A stretch of 64,000 nucleotides of DNA, taken from assembly GCF_900108565.1 (NCBI RefSeq), contig NZ_LT629971.1:3472001-3536000 (forward strand), in the 5' to 3' direction. How positions within the stretch are numbered: position 1 is the stretch's first letter; every line of letters begins with the position of its first letter. The translations under genes and the position numbers were made by a program. Origin of the DNA: Mycolicibacterium rutilum. Its GTDB lineage: Bacteria; Actinomycetota; Actinomycetes; Mycobacteriales; Mycobacteriaceae. The notes under the pieces are model-generated. The model was not told where the DNA came from. It saw nothing but the letters and a program-made list of their open reading frames with translations, and searched no databases. Below are positions 48,092-56,724 of the stretch, piece after piece.

Positions 48092-50824
48092 TCAACGCGG
48101 CTGCGTCGCGATGACGGTCCTGAGCTCGTCACGCGAGCGGATGCCGAGTTTCTGGTACACGTGGCGCAGGTGGTACTCGACGGTCTTGGGGCTGAGGAAC
48201 AGCGCAGCCGCAGCCTCTTTCGTGGTGGCGCCGTCGCCGAGCATCTGCGCGATCCGCAGCTCCTGCGGCGTGAGGTGGGCCGAATACCCGTCGGCGCTGC
48301 GCCGAGCCCGCTCGCCGGTGGCGTCGAGTTCGGTGGCGGCGAGTTCGGCCCACGGACGCGCCCCCAGCCGCTGAAAGTCCTCGAGCGCCCGGCGTAGATG
48401 CGGCCGCGCGGCGACCCGCTGCTTGGCGCGGCGAAGACTGGAACCGAACACGAGCCGAGTGCGGGCGGCCTCGAACGTGTCCGGGTTGAGGTCGTGCAGG
48501 CGCAGAGCCTCGTCGAGGTGGCGCGCGCGGACGACAGACGTGGGGTTGACGAGTGCCATCGCGCGGTGTGCCCGGGCCAGTGCCCACGGCTGACACTTCT
48601 CCTCGGCGCGGCGAAGGTAGTCGCGGGCAATCGCCTCCGCGGTGTCCTCACGGCCGCTGCGGACACAGGCTTCCACGAGTTCCGGCGCGGGGGAGACGTC
48701 GACATCGCGGAAACCGATGTCGGACAACATCATCGAAAGCTCTTCGTAGTGCCGGCAGGCCGCGGCGGCGTCGCCGGTGGCCAGCGCGAGGTCGCCCAGC
48801 GCGTACTGTGCCCAGATCTCCGCCAACGCCATGTGGTTACGCTTCGCAAGCGCCTGTGCCTCGGCGGCGTTGGCGAGACATTCGTCGGCGCGGCCCATCC
48901 GTGCCTGCAACCAGGCCAGGCCCGCCAGGGCAGCGGCCAGGTCGGTCGTCTGACCGGTTTCACGGGCGAGCGCCGCGCTCTCACCGTAGTCAGCCAGCGC
49001 CGACTGCCACTTGTCGGTCGTCGCTTCGTCGCGGGCCACGTGGAACAGCAGGTTCGGCAGCGACCCGAGGGCGATGCGGTCGCGACGGTCCTGCACGACC
49101 CGCGTCACGAGGTCGCGCCCCACCGCAGATTCGCGCAGGAACAGCGTGCCGAGGATCGGCCAGTCCGGGCGGCGCGGATCGTCGAGCACCGATGGTGTCT
49201 CACTCAACGTCGTGACGGCCGACCGCAGCCACCCGAGGCCGTCCTCACCGGCCAGGATGCGGGCGATGCCGATCGACAACTCGCCGCGGACTTGCGTCGA
49301 GGCCGCCGTGCACGACGGCAGCAACGCCTCGATACGATCGGCCGCGACGAGGCCGGATGCCGTGTCGCACAGGCAGAAGCACGCGGTCACGGCATCGCCG
49401 AGTAGTGCGACGGCGACCTGGGGATCCACGGATTCGGCTCGCCTGGCGGCGTCGACGAGCAGATCGCGGGCGTCGCGCAGCGACCCCGTGCGCAACGCGA
49501 TCGTCCCTCGCAGCGCGGCGATGTCGGTGAGCCTGCGGGCATCGTCGGTGATGGTCTCGGCGTCGACGAGCAGATCACCCGCGCGTGCGGACTGGCCCGA
49601 GAACCACGCCGCCTCCGCCGCGGCCACCAGCCTGCCGCACCGGAGCGCATCGTCGTTGGTCAATTCCGCGCTGCGCACCAACGCCCGCACGGCGACCCCG
49701 TACGCCCCGCGCGCACAATAGGTCTCGGCCACCGCGGCCAGTTGGTCGGCGACGTCGTCGTCGGCTCCGATCGCGGCCTCGCTGAGGTGCCACACCCTGC
49801 GGGCCTGCGCAGCAGCGGGAAGTGCCTGCGCGACGGCGCGATGCACCTCGCGTCGTGACTGCGGGTCGGCGCCGCGATAGATGGCCGATCTGACCAGCGG
49901 GTGGCGGAACTCGGCGCGGCCGGCAGAAACCTTCAGCAGCCCGGCGGATTCCGCTGCGGCGATCGATGCGATCGACGCTCCCGTCGCGCTCGCCGCGCGT
50001 GAGGCGAGACCGAGGTCACCGTCGGCGACCACGGCCAGCAGCAGGGCCAGTCGCGTCGCGTCGTCCAGAGCGGTCACACGGCGTCCGAAGACGGCCGCGA
50101 CGGTCTCGGTGACCGGCATCGGCAGTTCGTCCGGGGTGTCGCGGATGCGGTCCAGCTCGCCGGCCAGTTCCACGATGGCCAGCGGACTGCCCAACGTCAC
50201 GCGATGCAGGTGCGCAGCGTCCTCCGCCGTCGCGGGGATGGCAACCGATTGGGAGAGCAGCGCGGAGGTCGCGGCGAGGGTCAGCCCGCCGAGGTGCACC
50301 GTCGGCAGGTCGGTGAACCTGGCCTCGGCTTCCGGCCGCGTCGAGATGACGATCGCGACGGGATCGGCGAGAAGTCGGCGCGCCACGAAGCGCAGGGCGT
50401 CGGCCGACGGCGGGTCGAGCAGGTGCGCGTCATCGACGAGGATCAACAGCGGACGGTCTTCCGCGTGCCGACTGAGCAGGCTGAGTGTCGCCGCGCCGAC
50501 CGCGAACCGTTCCGGTGTCGCACCTGCACGCAGCATCAGCGCGACGGCGAGCGCGTCGGCCTGGGGCGCGGGAAGTCGATCGAGAAGGTGCAGGGCAGGT
50601 CTCAGCAACTGGTGCAGCCCGGAGAACGCCAGTGCGGACTCCGCGTCGGTGCCCGCGGCCCGCAGCACCGCCATATCGCCGGCGCGTGATGCCGTGTCGT
50701 CCAGCAGCGCGGTCTTGCCGATCCCGGCCTCACCGTGCAGCACCAACACACCGCTCTGCCCGAGCCGCGCGCCTGCGACCAGTTCGGCGATGCGCTGCTG
50801 CTCGGGTTCGCGGCCGAGAAGCAT
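48092..50824 (-). CDS. LAL-type LuxR-family ATP-binding transcriptional regulator
   Basis: A 910-residue large ATP-binding LuxR regulator. The N-terminal AAA-like ATPase has Walker A GEAGIGKTALL near residue 30 and Walker B LLILVDDAHLLD near residue 130; a long helical TPR-like region follows; and the last 60 residues are a LuxR HTH (LTPQELRIAQMLGDGATTKEAAAALFLSPKTVEYHLRHVYQKLGIRSRDEL). Such proteins activate secondary-metabolite and lipid genes. ATG 50824 is used; GTG 50860 would place the conserved motif at 50848-50861 inside the gene. It faces the methyltransferase gene, and the same motif recurs before the PGRS-like gene. Confidence 0.93.
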   Translation of the reverse strand: MLLGREPEQQRIAELVAGARLGQSGVLVLHGEAGIGKTALLDDTASRAGDMAVLRAAGTDAESALAFSGLHQLLRPALHLLDRLPAPQADALAVALMLRAGATPERFAVGAATLSLLSRHAEDRPLLILVDDAHLLDPPSADALRFVARRLLADPVAIVISTRPEAEARFTDLPTVHLGGLTLAATSALLSQSVAIPATAEDAAHLHRVTLGSPLAIVELAGELDRIRDTPDELPMPVTETVAAVFGRRVTALDDATRLALLLAVVADGDLGLASRAASATGASIASIAAAESAGLLKVSAGRAEFRHPLVRSAIYRGADPQSRREVHRAVAQALPAAAQARRVWHLSEAAIGADDDVADQLAAVAETYCARGAYGVAVRALVRSAELTNDDALRCGRLVAAAEAAWFSGQSARAGDLLVDAETITDDARRLTDIAALRGTIALRTGSLRDARDLLVDAARRAESVDPQVAVALLGDAVTACFCLCDTASGLVAADRIEALLPSCTAASTQVRGELSIGIARILAGEDGLGWLRSAVTTLSETPSVLDDPRRPDWPILGTLFLRESAVGRDLVTRVVQDRRDRIALGSLPNLLFHVARDEATTDKWQSALADYGESAALARETGQTTDLAAALAGLAWLQARMGRADECLANAAEAQALAKRNHMALAEIWAQYALGDLALATGDAAAACRHYEELSMMLSDIGFRDVDVSPAPELVEACVRSGREDTAEAIARDYLRRAEEKCQPWALARAHRAMALVNPTSVVRARHLDEALRLHDLNPDTFEAARTRLVFGSSLRRAKQRVAARPHLRRALEDFQRLGARPWAELAATELDATGERARRSADGYSAHLTPQELRIAQMLGDGATTKEAAAALFLSPKTVEYHLRHVYQKLGIRSRDELRTVIATQPR

Positions 50825-50847
50825 GCGCCGATAGTAGGCGTCGGGAA

Positions 50848-50861
50848 CTAGGGGGGTCACC
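50848..50861. promoter_or_regulatory. island motif copy 1 (CTAGGGGGGTCACC)
   Basis: CTAGGGGGGTCACC lies between the divergent LuxR and methyltransferase genes. 13 of its 14 bases recur at 54196-54209 upstream of the last island gene. A shared activator site is the simplest explanation. Confidence 0.6.
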
Positions 50862-50926
50862 TGATTCGCCCGAGCCGTGCGCGGTGCGACGGTGGACGTC
50901 GTGCTACCAGGAAGAAAGGCAGTCTC

Positions 50927-52000
50927 ATGACCGACACCATCACTCCCGTTGACCCGGAAAAGCTCATGGGTTTCGTATTCCGCGCGGTCGAGGAGACCGG
51001 CGCGGCCCTCAACGCCGCGCTTGTCGTCATGGGCGACCGGCTCGGCTACTACCGCTGCCTGGCCGACCGCGGGCCCAGCACGCCCGCGGAGTTGGCCGAA
51101 CACACGGCGACCGACGAGCACTACGCCCGCGAGTGGCTCAATGCGCAGGCGGCCGGATCGTTTGTGACGTATGACAATTCGACCGGCCGCTACCACCTCC
51201 CGCCGGAGCAGGCGATCGCGCTGCTGGACGAGACCAGCCCCGCGTTCGTCGGCGGTCTCTTCCAGCTCGCCTACGGAACCCTCTGCGACGCAGGCACCAT
51301 CGTCGAGGTCGCCCGGACCGGTGACGGGATGGGCTGGGGCGAGCACAATTCCGATGTCCACGACGGCTGCGAAAGGTTCTTCTTCCCCACCTACGCGGCC
51401 AATGTGGTGGACAGCTGGATCCCCGCGCTCGACGGGGTGGTGGACAAGCTGAGTGCCGGGGCCCGCGTCGCCGACGTCGGATGCGGTCACGGCGCCTCGA
51501 CCATCATGATGGCCACCGCTTTCCCGGCCTCGACGTTCCACGGCACCGATGCCCACGCGGCATCCGTGCAGACGGCCAGGGACCGGGCGAACGCCGCCGC
51601 GCCCGATCTACCCGTCACCTTCGACGTGACCGGCGCCGACGGAATGCGTGGCGGGCCCTACGACCTGATCACGATGTTCGACTGCCTGCATGACATGGGT
51701 GATCCGATCGGCGCTGCCAGGCGGGTGCGCGAGGTGATCGCCGACGACGGCACATGGATGATCGTGGAACCGGCCGCGGGCGACCACGTGGAGGACAACT
51801 TCAATCCGATCGGGCGGGCGTACTACGGGTTCTCCACACTGTTGTGCACCCCGTCGTCGTTGGCCCAGCCGGTCGGATTGGCGCTGGGCACGCAGGCCGG
51901 TCCGGCGCGGATCCGCGATGTGGTGACCGCCGCCGGTTTCACCCGGTTCCGGCTCGCGGTCCAGACCCCGTTCAACAACGTTTTCGAGGTTCGGCCCTGA
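50927..52000 (+). CDS. SAM-dependent methyltransferase (Rv2258c-like)
   Basis: A 357-residue class I methyltransferase. The first 110 residues form a winged-helix-like dimerisation domain (LVVMGDRLGYYRCLADRGPSTPAELAEHTATDEHYAREWLNAQAAGSF). The SAM motif VADVGCGHGASTIMMA lies near residue 183, and LITMFDCLHDMGDP is motif II-like. This two-domain arrangement is that of Rv2258c and of small-molecule O-methyltransferases. GAAAGG provides the ribosome-binding site. It is the first gene of the island operon under the LuxR regulator. Confidence 0.9.
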   Translation: MTDTITPVDPEKLMGFVFRAVEETGAALNAALVVMGDRLGYYRCLADRGPSTPAELAEHTATDEHYAREWLNAQAAGSFVTYDNSTGRYHLPPEQAIALLDETSPAFVGGLFQLAYGTLCDAGTIVEVARTGDGMGWGEHNSDVHDGCERFFFPTYAANVVDSWIPALDGVVDKLSAGARVADVGCGHGASTIMMATAFPASTFHGTDAHAASVQTARDRANAAAPDLPVTFDVTGADGMRGGPYDLITMFDCLHDMGDPIGAARRVREVIADDGTWMIVEPAAGDHVEDNFNPIGRAYYGFSTLLCTPSSLAQPVGLALGTQAGPARIRDVVTAAGFTRFRLAVQTPFNNVFEVRP

Positions 52001-52029
52001 AACCGACCGCACGGACCGAGGATAGGGCT

Positions 52030-54168
52030 GTGAGCGGTCCACAACGCGCGCGGCGACCGGACCTGACGGGTTCGGTGACCCGCGACGGTGTGTCGCTGCA
52101 CTACGAGGTGTTCGGCGACGGACCGACCTCGGTGCTGCTCATGCCGTCGTGGTCGATCGTGGACTCCCGGTTCTGGAAGGCGCAGGTGGCGTTCCTGGCC
52201 CGCAGCCACCGCGTCGTCACCTTCGACGGCCGCGGCTGCGGACGCTCCGCCCGGCCTCGGGGCGCCGCCGCCTACCTCAACCGGGAGTACGCGGCGGACA
52301 CGGTCGCGGTGCTCGACGCCACCGGTACCGAGCGCTGCGTGCTCGTGAGCCTGTCCCGGGCCGCCGATTGGGCGGTGCGTGTCGCGGCGACCGATCCCGA
52401 CAGGGTCGCAGGCATCTTCGCGATCGGGCCGTCCTGTCCGGTGCCCGCCGCGAAGCTGGATCTCGAGCGCGAGTGGTTGTGGCTGGCGCCGGCCGTCGAG
52501 GAGCTGGCCGGCTGGCAGACCTACAACCGGGAGCACTGGCTGCGCGACGGACTCGACGACTTCCGCCGCTTCTTCTTCGGCGTGATGTTCTGCGAACCGC
52601 ACTCGACCAAGCAGATCGAGGACATGATGTCGTGGTCAGCCGACATCGATGCGGAGACGCTGGCCGACACCACCGACGCGCGACTCGACCCGAACGTGCT
52701 TGCGGCTGAACCGTTCGAGGCGTTCGCCGCCGCCGTCCGGTGTCCCGTCCATGTGGTGCACGGCACCGAAGACCGGATCAGCCGCCCAGCGGTAGGCGAG
52801 CAGTTGGCCGCGTTGACGGGTGGGTCGCTGACGCTGATCGAGGGGGCCGGGCACGTCCCGCTCGCGCGCGACCCCGTGCGCATCAACCTGATGATCCGCG
52901 ACTTCGTCGCCTCGGTGACACCGCCGAAACCCGAACGCACACAGTGGGTGCGAGCTCCGTACCGGCGCCGGCGGGCGCTGTACCTGTGCTCGCCGATCGG
53001 GCTCGGGCACGCGCGCCGCGACATCGCGATCGCCGCCGAACTGCGGAAGATCCGGACGGATCTCGAAATCCACTGGCTCGCCCAGGACCCGGTCACACGC
53101 GTCCTGGCCGCCGCCGGTGAACAACTGCATCCGGCATCGGCGCATCTGCTCGGCGAGTCGGCGCATCTCGAGCGCGAAGCCGGCGAGCACGACCTGCATG
53201 TGTTCGACGCGATCCGTCGGATGGACGAAACCATGATCGCCAACTTCATGGTGTTCGCGGAGCTCGTTGCCGAGGACCCGCCGGATCTCGTCATCGCCGA
53301 CGAAGCGTGGGAAGTCGACCACTACCTGCACGAGAACCCCGACCTGAAGAACTTCGAGTTCGCCTGGCTGACAGACTTCGTCGGCTGGTTACCGATGCCC
53401 GACGGCGGTGCGCGGGAAGCGGCGCTGACCGCGGACTACAACGCCGAGATGCTCGAGCACCGGGAACGGTATCCGCGCCTGCGGGACCGCTCGATATTCG
53501 TCGGGAATCCCGACGATGTCGTCGAGCAGGATTTCGGTCCCCACCTACCGGGCATCCGCGAGTGGACCGAGCGCAACTACGACTTCTGCGGTTACGTGCT
53601 GGGATCGCCCCCGCCTACCGGACCGGAGCGAAACACGCTGCGCCGCAGGCTCGAACTCCAGCCCGAGCATCGGCTCTGTGTGGTCACCGTCGGCGGAACG
53701 TCGGTGGGTACGTCGCTGCTGCAGCGGATCCTGCAGGCGGCCCCGCTGGTCCGTCGTGCGATACCGGAGCTGCACTTCCTGGTGGTGACGGGCCCGCGGA
53801 TCGACCCGGCGACACTGCCCCGACGGCAGGGGGTCCGAGTCCGCGGGTTCGTCCCTGATCTCGCGGACTACCTCGCCGCCTGCGACATCGCCGTGGTCCA
53901 AGGCGGATTGAGCACGTGCATGGAGTTGACCTCGGCCGGTACACCTTTCGTCTACGTGCCGCTCGAGCACCATTTCGAGCAGAACATCCATGTCCGGCAC
54001 CGGCTCGAACGCTACGCCGCCGGCCGCCGGATGCGCTATGCCGAGGCCGCCGATCCCGACCTGCTCGCCAAGATCATCGTCGACGAGATGACCGCCGATT
54101 CGTCCTTTAGGCCGGTCGAGACGGACGGCGCGATGCGTGCCGCAGCGATGCTGGCCGAGCTGCTGTGA
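52030..54168 (+). CDS. alpha/beta-hydrolase-glycosyltransferase fusion protein
   Basis: A 712-residue two-domain protein. Residues 1-300 are an alpha/beta hydrolase with an intact triad: nucleophile Ser109 (SLSRA), acid Asp248 (GTEDRIS) and His275 (GAGHVPL). From about residue 315 a GT-B glycosyltransferase starts (LYLCSPIGLGHARRDIAIAAELR) and ends with the GT28/UGT donor-binding motif (GGLSTCMELTSAGTPFVYVPLEHHFEQ near residue 625). One polypeptide may therefore make or cleave an ester and attach a sugar to a lipid or aglycone. GTG 52030 is chosen: it lies 29 bases after the methyltransferase stop. Substrates unknown. Confidence 0.88.
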   Translation: MSGPQRARRPDLTGSVTRDGVSLHYEVFGDGPTSVLLMPSWSIVDSRFWKAQVAFLARSHRVVTFDGRGCGRSARPRGAAAYLNREYAADTVAVLDATGTERCVLVSLSRAADWAVRVAATDPDRVAGIFAIGPSCPVPAAKLDLEREWLWLAPAVEELAGWQTYNREHWLRDGLDDFRRFFFGVMFCEPHSTKQIEDMMSWSADIDAETLADTTDARLDPNVLAAEPFEAFAAAVRCPVHVVHGTEDRISRPAVGEQLAALTGGSLTLIEGAGHVPLARDPVRINLMIRDFVASVTPPKPERTQWVRAPYRRRRALYLCSPIGLGHARRDIAIAAELRKIRTDLEIHWLAQDPVTRVLAAAGEQLHPASAHLLGESAHLEREAGEHDLHVFDAIRRMDETMIANFMVFAELVAEDPPDLVIADEAWEVDHYLHENPDLKNFEFAWLTDFVGWLPMPDGGAREAALTADYNAEMLEHRERYPRLRDRSIFVGNPDDVVEQDFGPHLPGIREWTERNYDFCGYVLGSPPPTGPERNTLRRRLELQPEHRLCVVTVGGTSVGTSLLQRILQAAPLVRRAIPELHFLVVTGPRIDPATLPRRQGVRVRGFVPDLADYLAACDIAVVQGGLSTCMELTSAGTPFVYVPLEHHFEQNIHVRHRLERYAAGRRMRYAEAADPDLLAKIIVDEMTADSSFRPVETDGAMRAAAMLAELL

Positions 54169-54195
54169 CAACCCCTGGGGCGCCGGAGTGAATTC

Positions 54196-54209
54196 CTAGG
54201 GGGGCCACC
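54196..54209. promoter_or_regulatory. island motif copy 2 (CTAGGGGGGCCACC)
   Basis: CTAGGGGGGCCACC, 13 of 14 bases identical to the copy at 50848. It lies 40 bases upstream of the GTG at 54249, in the only other intergenic gap of the island. Confidence 0.6.
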
Positions 54210-54248
54210 GGGTTCGACGACCCGCAGCATGCTGAGAGTCTCGAAGAC

Positions 54249-54431
54249 GTGACCGTATTCGTATACGACTCGCGACCCGGGCGGGTCACAGCACTGTGTT
54301 CGTGCGGTTGGGCCGGGCGGCGCAGGCAATCGAGGGCGTTCGCCAAACACGACGCCTGGGCCCACTTCATCGACGCCCGGTGCGAGCTCGCCAACCCCCT
54401 GGTCATTTCAGCACCCACGAGGAGGAACCCG
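54249..54431 (+). other. in-frame N-terminal 'CSCGW' extension of the PGRS-like gene
   Basis: From GTG 54249 the frame stays open, without stop, into the PGRS-like gene. The 61 residues have a zinc-ribbon-like pattern: CSCGWAG, then HDAWAHF and a later Cys (C-x-C...H...H...C). Small actinobacterial proteins with this CSCGW pattern occur alone, so this may be a short protein whose stop codon has been lost, or a cytoplasmic isoform. It precedes a strong ribosome-binding site and start at 54432, so two products are possible. Confidence 0.5.
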
Positions 54432-56006
54432 ATGATGAAAACCGCGATGATGGTGACCATGTTGGCCACCGGCCTGGTCGCGGCGGGCGGTGCGGACACC
54501 CCCGCCGGCGCGCAGATCACACCGCATCCGACAGAGTTTCACGACTTTCGCGTCGTCGGCACGGCGGCCGTCGGAACGCCGAACCGGCTCTACTCGGCGG
54601 CTGTCACGGCGCGGCCGGCCACCCAGGTGGTCGCGGCGCCCACGCCGTTCGTGGCATTGCCCTACATTGCGGGCGACGACGACGTTGTCGAGCGTGCGAA
54701 GCGACGACGGCCGCCGCGAACCGATGATTCGCCTGCGTTGTTCGTCCGGACCGTCGAAGCGGACCGTCCGGCCCTGCCGGCGAGAGGAATTCGGCCTGCC
54801 GATCAGTTCGCGCCACCGGCCGCCGATGTCGTCGGGCGCATGGTCGCCGATGTCGTCGGCATCTTCGTCAGCAACGGCGACGAACCCGGCGAGAACGCGG
54901 GCCTGCTGATAGGTAACGGGGCCGACGGAATCGACGGGCAGAACGGTGGTCGCGGTGGACTACTGTTCGGCAACGGTGGCCGCGGCGGTGACGCGATCCT
55001 GCCCGGCGGGACCGGCGGCGCGGGCGGCAACGCCGGGCTCTTCGGCAACGGCGGGACAGGCGGCAACGGTAAGAGCGAGTTCGCGGTGGGCAACACGAAC
55101 ACCGTCGGCGGGGCCGGTGGCCGGGGCGGCAACGGCGGCCCGCTCATGGGCAACGGCGGGCAAGGCGGTAACGGGGGTTTCATCCACAACACCGGCGCCA
55201 ACAGCGACGCCTTCGGCGGTGCCGGCGGCGCAGGAGGCGACGCGGGAATCATCGGCCGGGGCGGCACCGGGGGTAGCGGCGGACATGCCGTCGCGTACGG
55301 AAAAGCGGTCGCCGGCGACGGCGGTCGCGGCGGCGACGCCGGCGCCTTCGGCGACGGAGGCTTCGGCGGTCTGGGCGGTACGGCCCAGGGCAAACAAGAT
55401 GCCACCGGCGGGAACGGCGGCGTCGGCGGCACCGGCGGCTCGGTGACCGGCGACGGGGGTGAGGGCGGCAACGGCAGCCTCGCCACGAGCGGATCGGGTC
55501 GGGCGCAGGCCGGGCACGGCGGCACGGGCGGTGACAGTAGAGGCCTCGGCGACGCCGGCGACGGAGGACGCGGCGGTGCAGGCACGTCCAACGGCGAGCA
55601 CGGCTTCGGCGGAAAAGGCGGAAACGGCGGCAGGTCCGCGAACGGCACGGGCGGCAGCGGCGGCGCGGGAGGAAAAGGAACCAGCACCACCGCCGTGCAC
55701 AACGGCTACGGCGGCGGGGGCGGCACCGGCGGTCAAGGACGCAGCGGCGGAGACGGCGGTGCCGGAGGAGAAGGCGTCGCGAGCGGCGGAAACGGCATCG
55801 GTGGGACCGGCGGCGTTGCCGGCGCCGGGAACGGAATGGCCGGGGGCACAGGCGGTCGCGGCGGTGCAGGTACGTCGGCGACCGGCAACGGCTACGGCGC
55901 CAACGGCGGATCCGGCGGCGACGGCAGGCCGCCGGGATCCGGTGGCGCAGGCGGTTCGGGCACCACCACCAACGGCAACGCCGGAAACCCCGGGGTGCCG
56001 AACTGA
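54432..56006 (+). CDS. secreted glycine-rich PGRS-like protein without PE domain
   Basis: About 524 residues from ATG 54432, with GAGGAGG before it. The N-terminus (MKTAMMVTMLATGLVAAGGADTPAGAQ) is a Sec signal peptide, followed by about 130 ordinary residues, then some 360 residues of GGxGGxGG repeats like PE_PGRS proteins (GGAGGNAGLFGNGGTGGNG). There is no PE domain, so type VII export is not indicated. M. tuberculosis carries PE_PGRS41 next to cysA1 in the syntenic gap. It is the last gene of the island and probably exposed at the cell surface. Confidence 0.8.
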   Translation: MMKTAMMVTMLATGLVAAGGADTPAGAQITPHPTEFHDFRVVGTAAVGTPNRLYSAAVTARPATQVVAAPTPFVALPYIAGDDDVVERAKRRRPPRTDDSPALFVRTVEADRPALPARGIRPADQFAPPAADVVGRMVADVVGIFVSNGDEPGENAGLLIGNGADGIDGQNGGRGGLLFGNGGRGGDAILPGGTGGAGGNAGLFGNGGTGGNGKSEFAVGNTNTVGGAGGRGGNGGPLMGNGGQGGNGGFIHNTGANSDAFGGAGGAGGDAGIIGRGGTGGSGGHAVAYGKAVAGDGGRGGDAGAFGDGGFGGLGGTAQGKQDATGGNGGVGGTGGSVTGDGGEGGNGSLATSGSGRAQAGHGGTGGDSRGLGDAGDGGRGGAGTSNGEHGFGGKGGNGGRSANGTGGSGGAGGKGTSTTAVHNGYGGGGGTGGQGRSGGDGGAGGEGVASGGNGIGGTGGVAGAGNGMAGGTGGRGGAGTSATGNGYGANGGSGGDGRPPGSGGAGGSGTTTNGNAGNPGVPN

Positions 56007-56010
56007 GCCG

Positions 56011-56724
56011 TTACGCCGCCGACAGACCCGCGGCGGCGGCGCTCACCGCGTCGTAGCGGTCCAGCGCCGTCGCCGCGACGAGGTTGTGCGAGCCCAGCGG
56101 CTCGGCCATCGGAATCGACTGTCGCGCAGCGTAGTCGGCGACCCGGTCGGTGATCCGGCCATGCGCCAGGAACCACGGCGCGATGACGAGCCGCTCAGCG
56201 CCACGGGCACGCAACCGGTCGGCAGCCTCGGCGACACCGGCGTACGGTCCGGTCGCGAACGCGACTTCGGTTGCTGACCAACGCGTCCCGTGCGACAGCC
56301 GCTGCGCGACGGTCGCGGTCCTGGCATTGGCGGCCGAGTGCGACGAGCCCACCGCGACGACCAGCACCCCGAGTCCGTCGTCGTCGGGTGAGACACCGAT
56401 CTCGGCCAGCCGCAGGCGGAGCACGGTCAGCAGCGCGGGATCCTCGCCGAGCACCTCGGCGCGGTCCACCACGGCACCGGACTCCTCGATCACCGCGGGA
56501 ATGTCGATGCGCGCGTGGAACGCGCTCGCCAACAGGAACGGCACGACGACGCCCGGCCCGTCGAGGCCGCGCAACGTCTCACCCAGGAAGGGGCCGTTCT
56601 GCTCGAGGAAGGCGGGACGCACATCGAGCCAGGGCCTCAGCCGCCGGATCCGACCCGCCACGGCGTGGGTGACCGCCGCCGAGCGCGGATCGGCGCTGCC
56701 GTGCGCGGTCAAGACGAGCGTCAC
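56011..56724 (-). CDS. sirohydrochlorin ferrochelatase-like protein
   Basis: A 237-residue CbiX/SirB-like protein with two halves: VTLVLTAHGSADPRS and the catalytic-type His pair in PFLLASAFHARIDIP, then VLVVAVGSSHSA and APWFLAHGRITD in the second half. It should insert iron into sirohydrochlorin to make siroheme for sirA, as its operon position (sirA-cysH-this gene; counterpart Rv2393) suggests. GTG 56724 overlaps the cysH stop. Its stop is four bases from that of the convergent PGRS-like gene. Confidence 0.88.
   Translation of the reverse strand: MTLVLTAHGSADPRSAAVTHAVAGRIRRLRPWLDVRPAFLEQNGPFLGETLRGLDGPGVVVPFLLASAFHARIDIPAVIEESGAVVDRAEVLGEDPALLTVLRLRLAEIGVSPDDDGLGVLVVAVGSSHSAANARTATVAQRLSHGTRWSATEVAFATGPYAGVAEAADRLRARGAERLVIAPWFLAHGRITDRVADYAARQSIPMAEPLGSHNLVAATALDRYDAVSAAAAGLSAA

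Noticed and set aside
54860..56000. Repetitive GC-rich tract considered as a CRISPR or tandem-repeat array
   Set aside because: The repeats are irregular and stay in one frame encoding GGxGGxGG; there are no constant repeat/spacer units. It is a PGRS-like coding repeat.
54432..56006. PE_PGRS protein
   Set aside because: The N-terminus is a signal peptide; the PE domain (about 100 residues with a Pro-Glu start and YxxxD/E signal) is absent, so only PGRS-like is stated.
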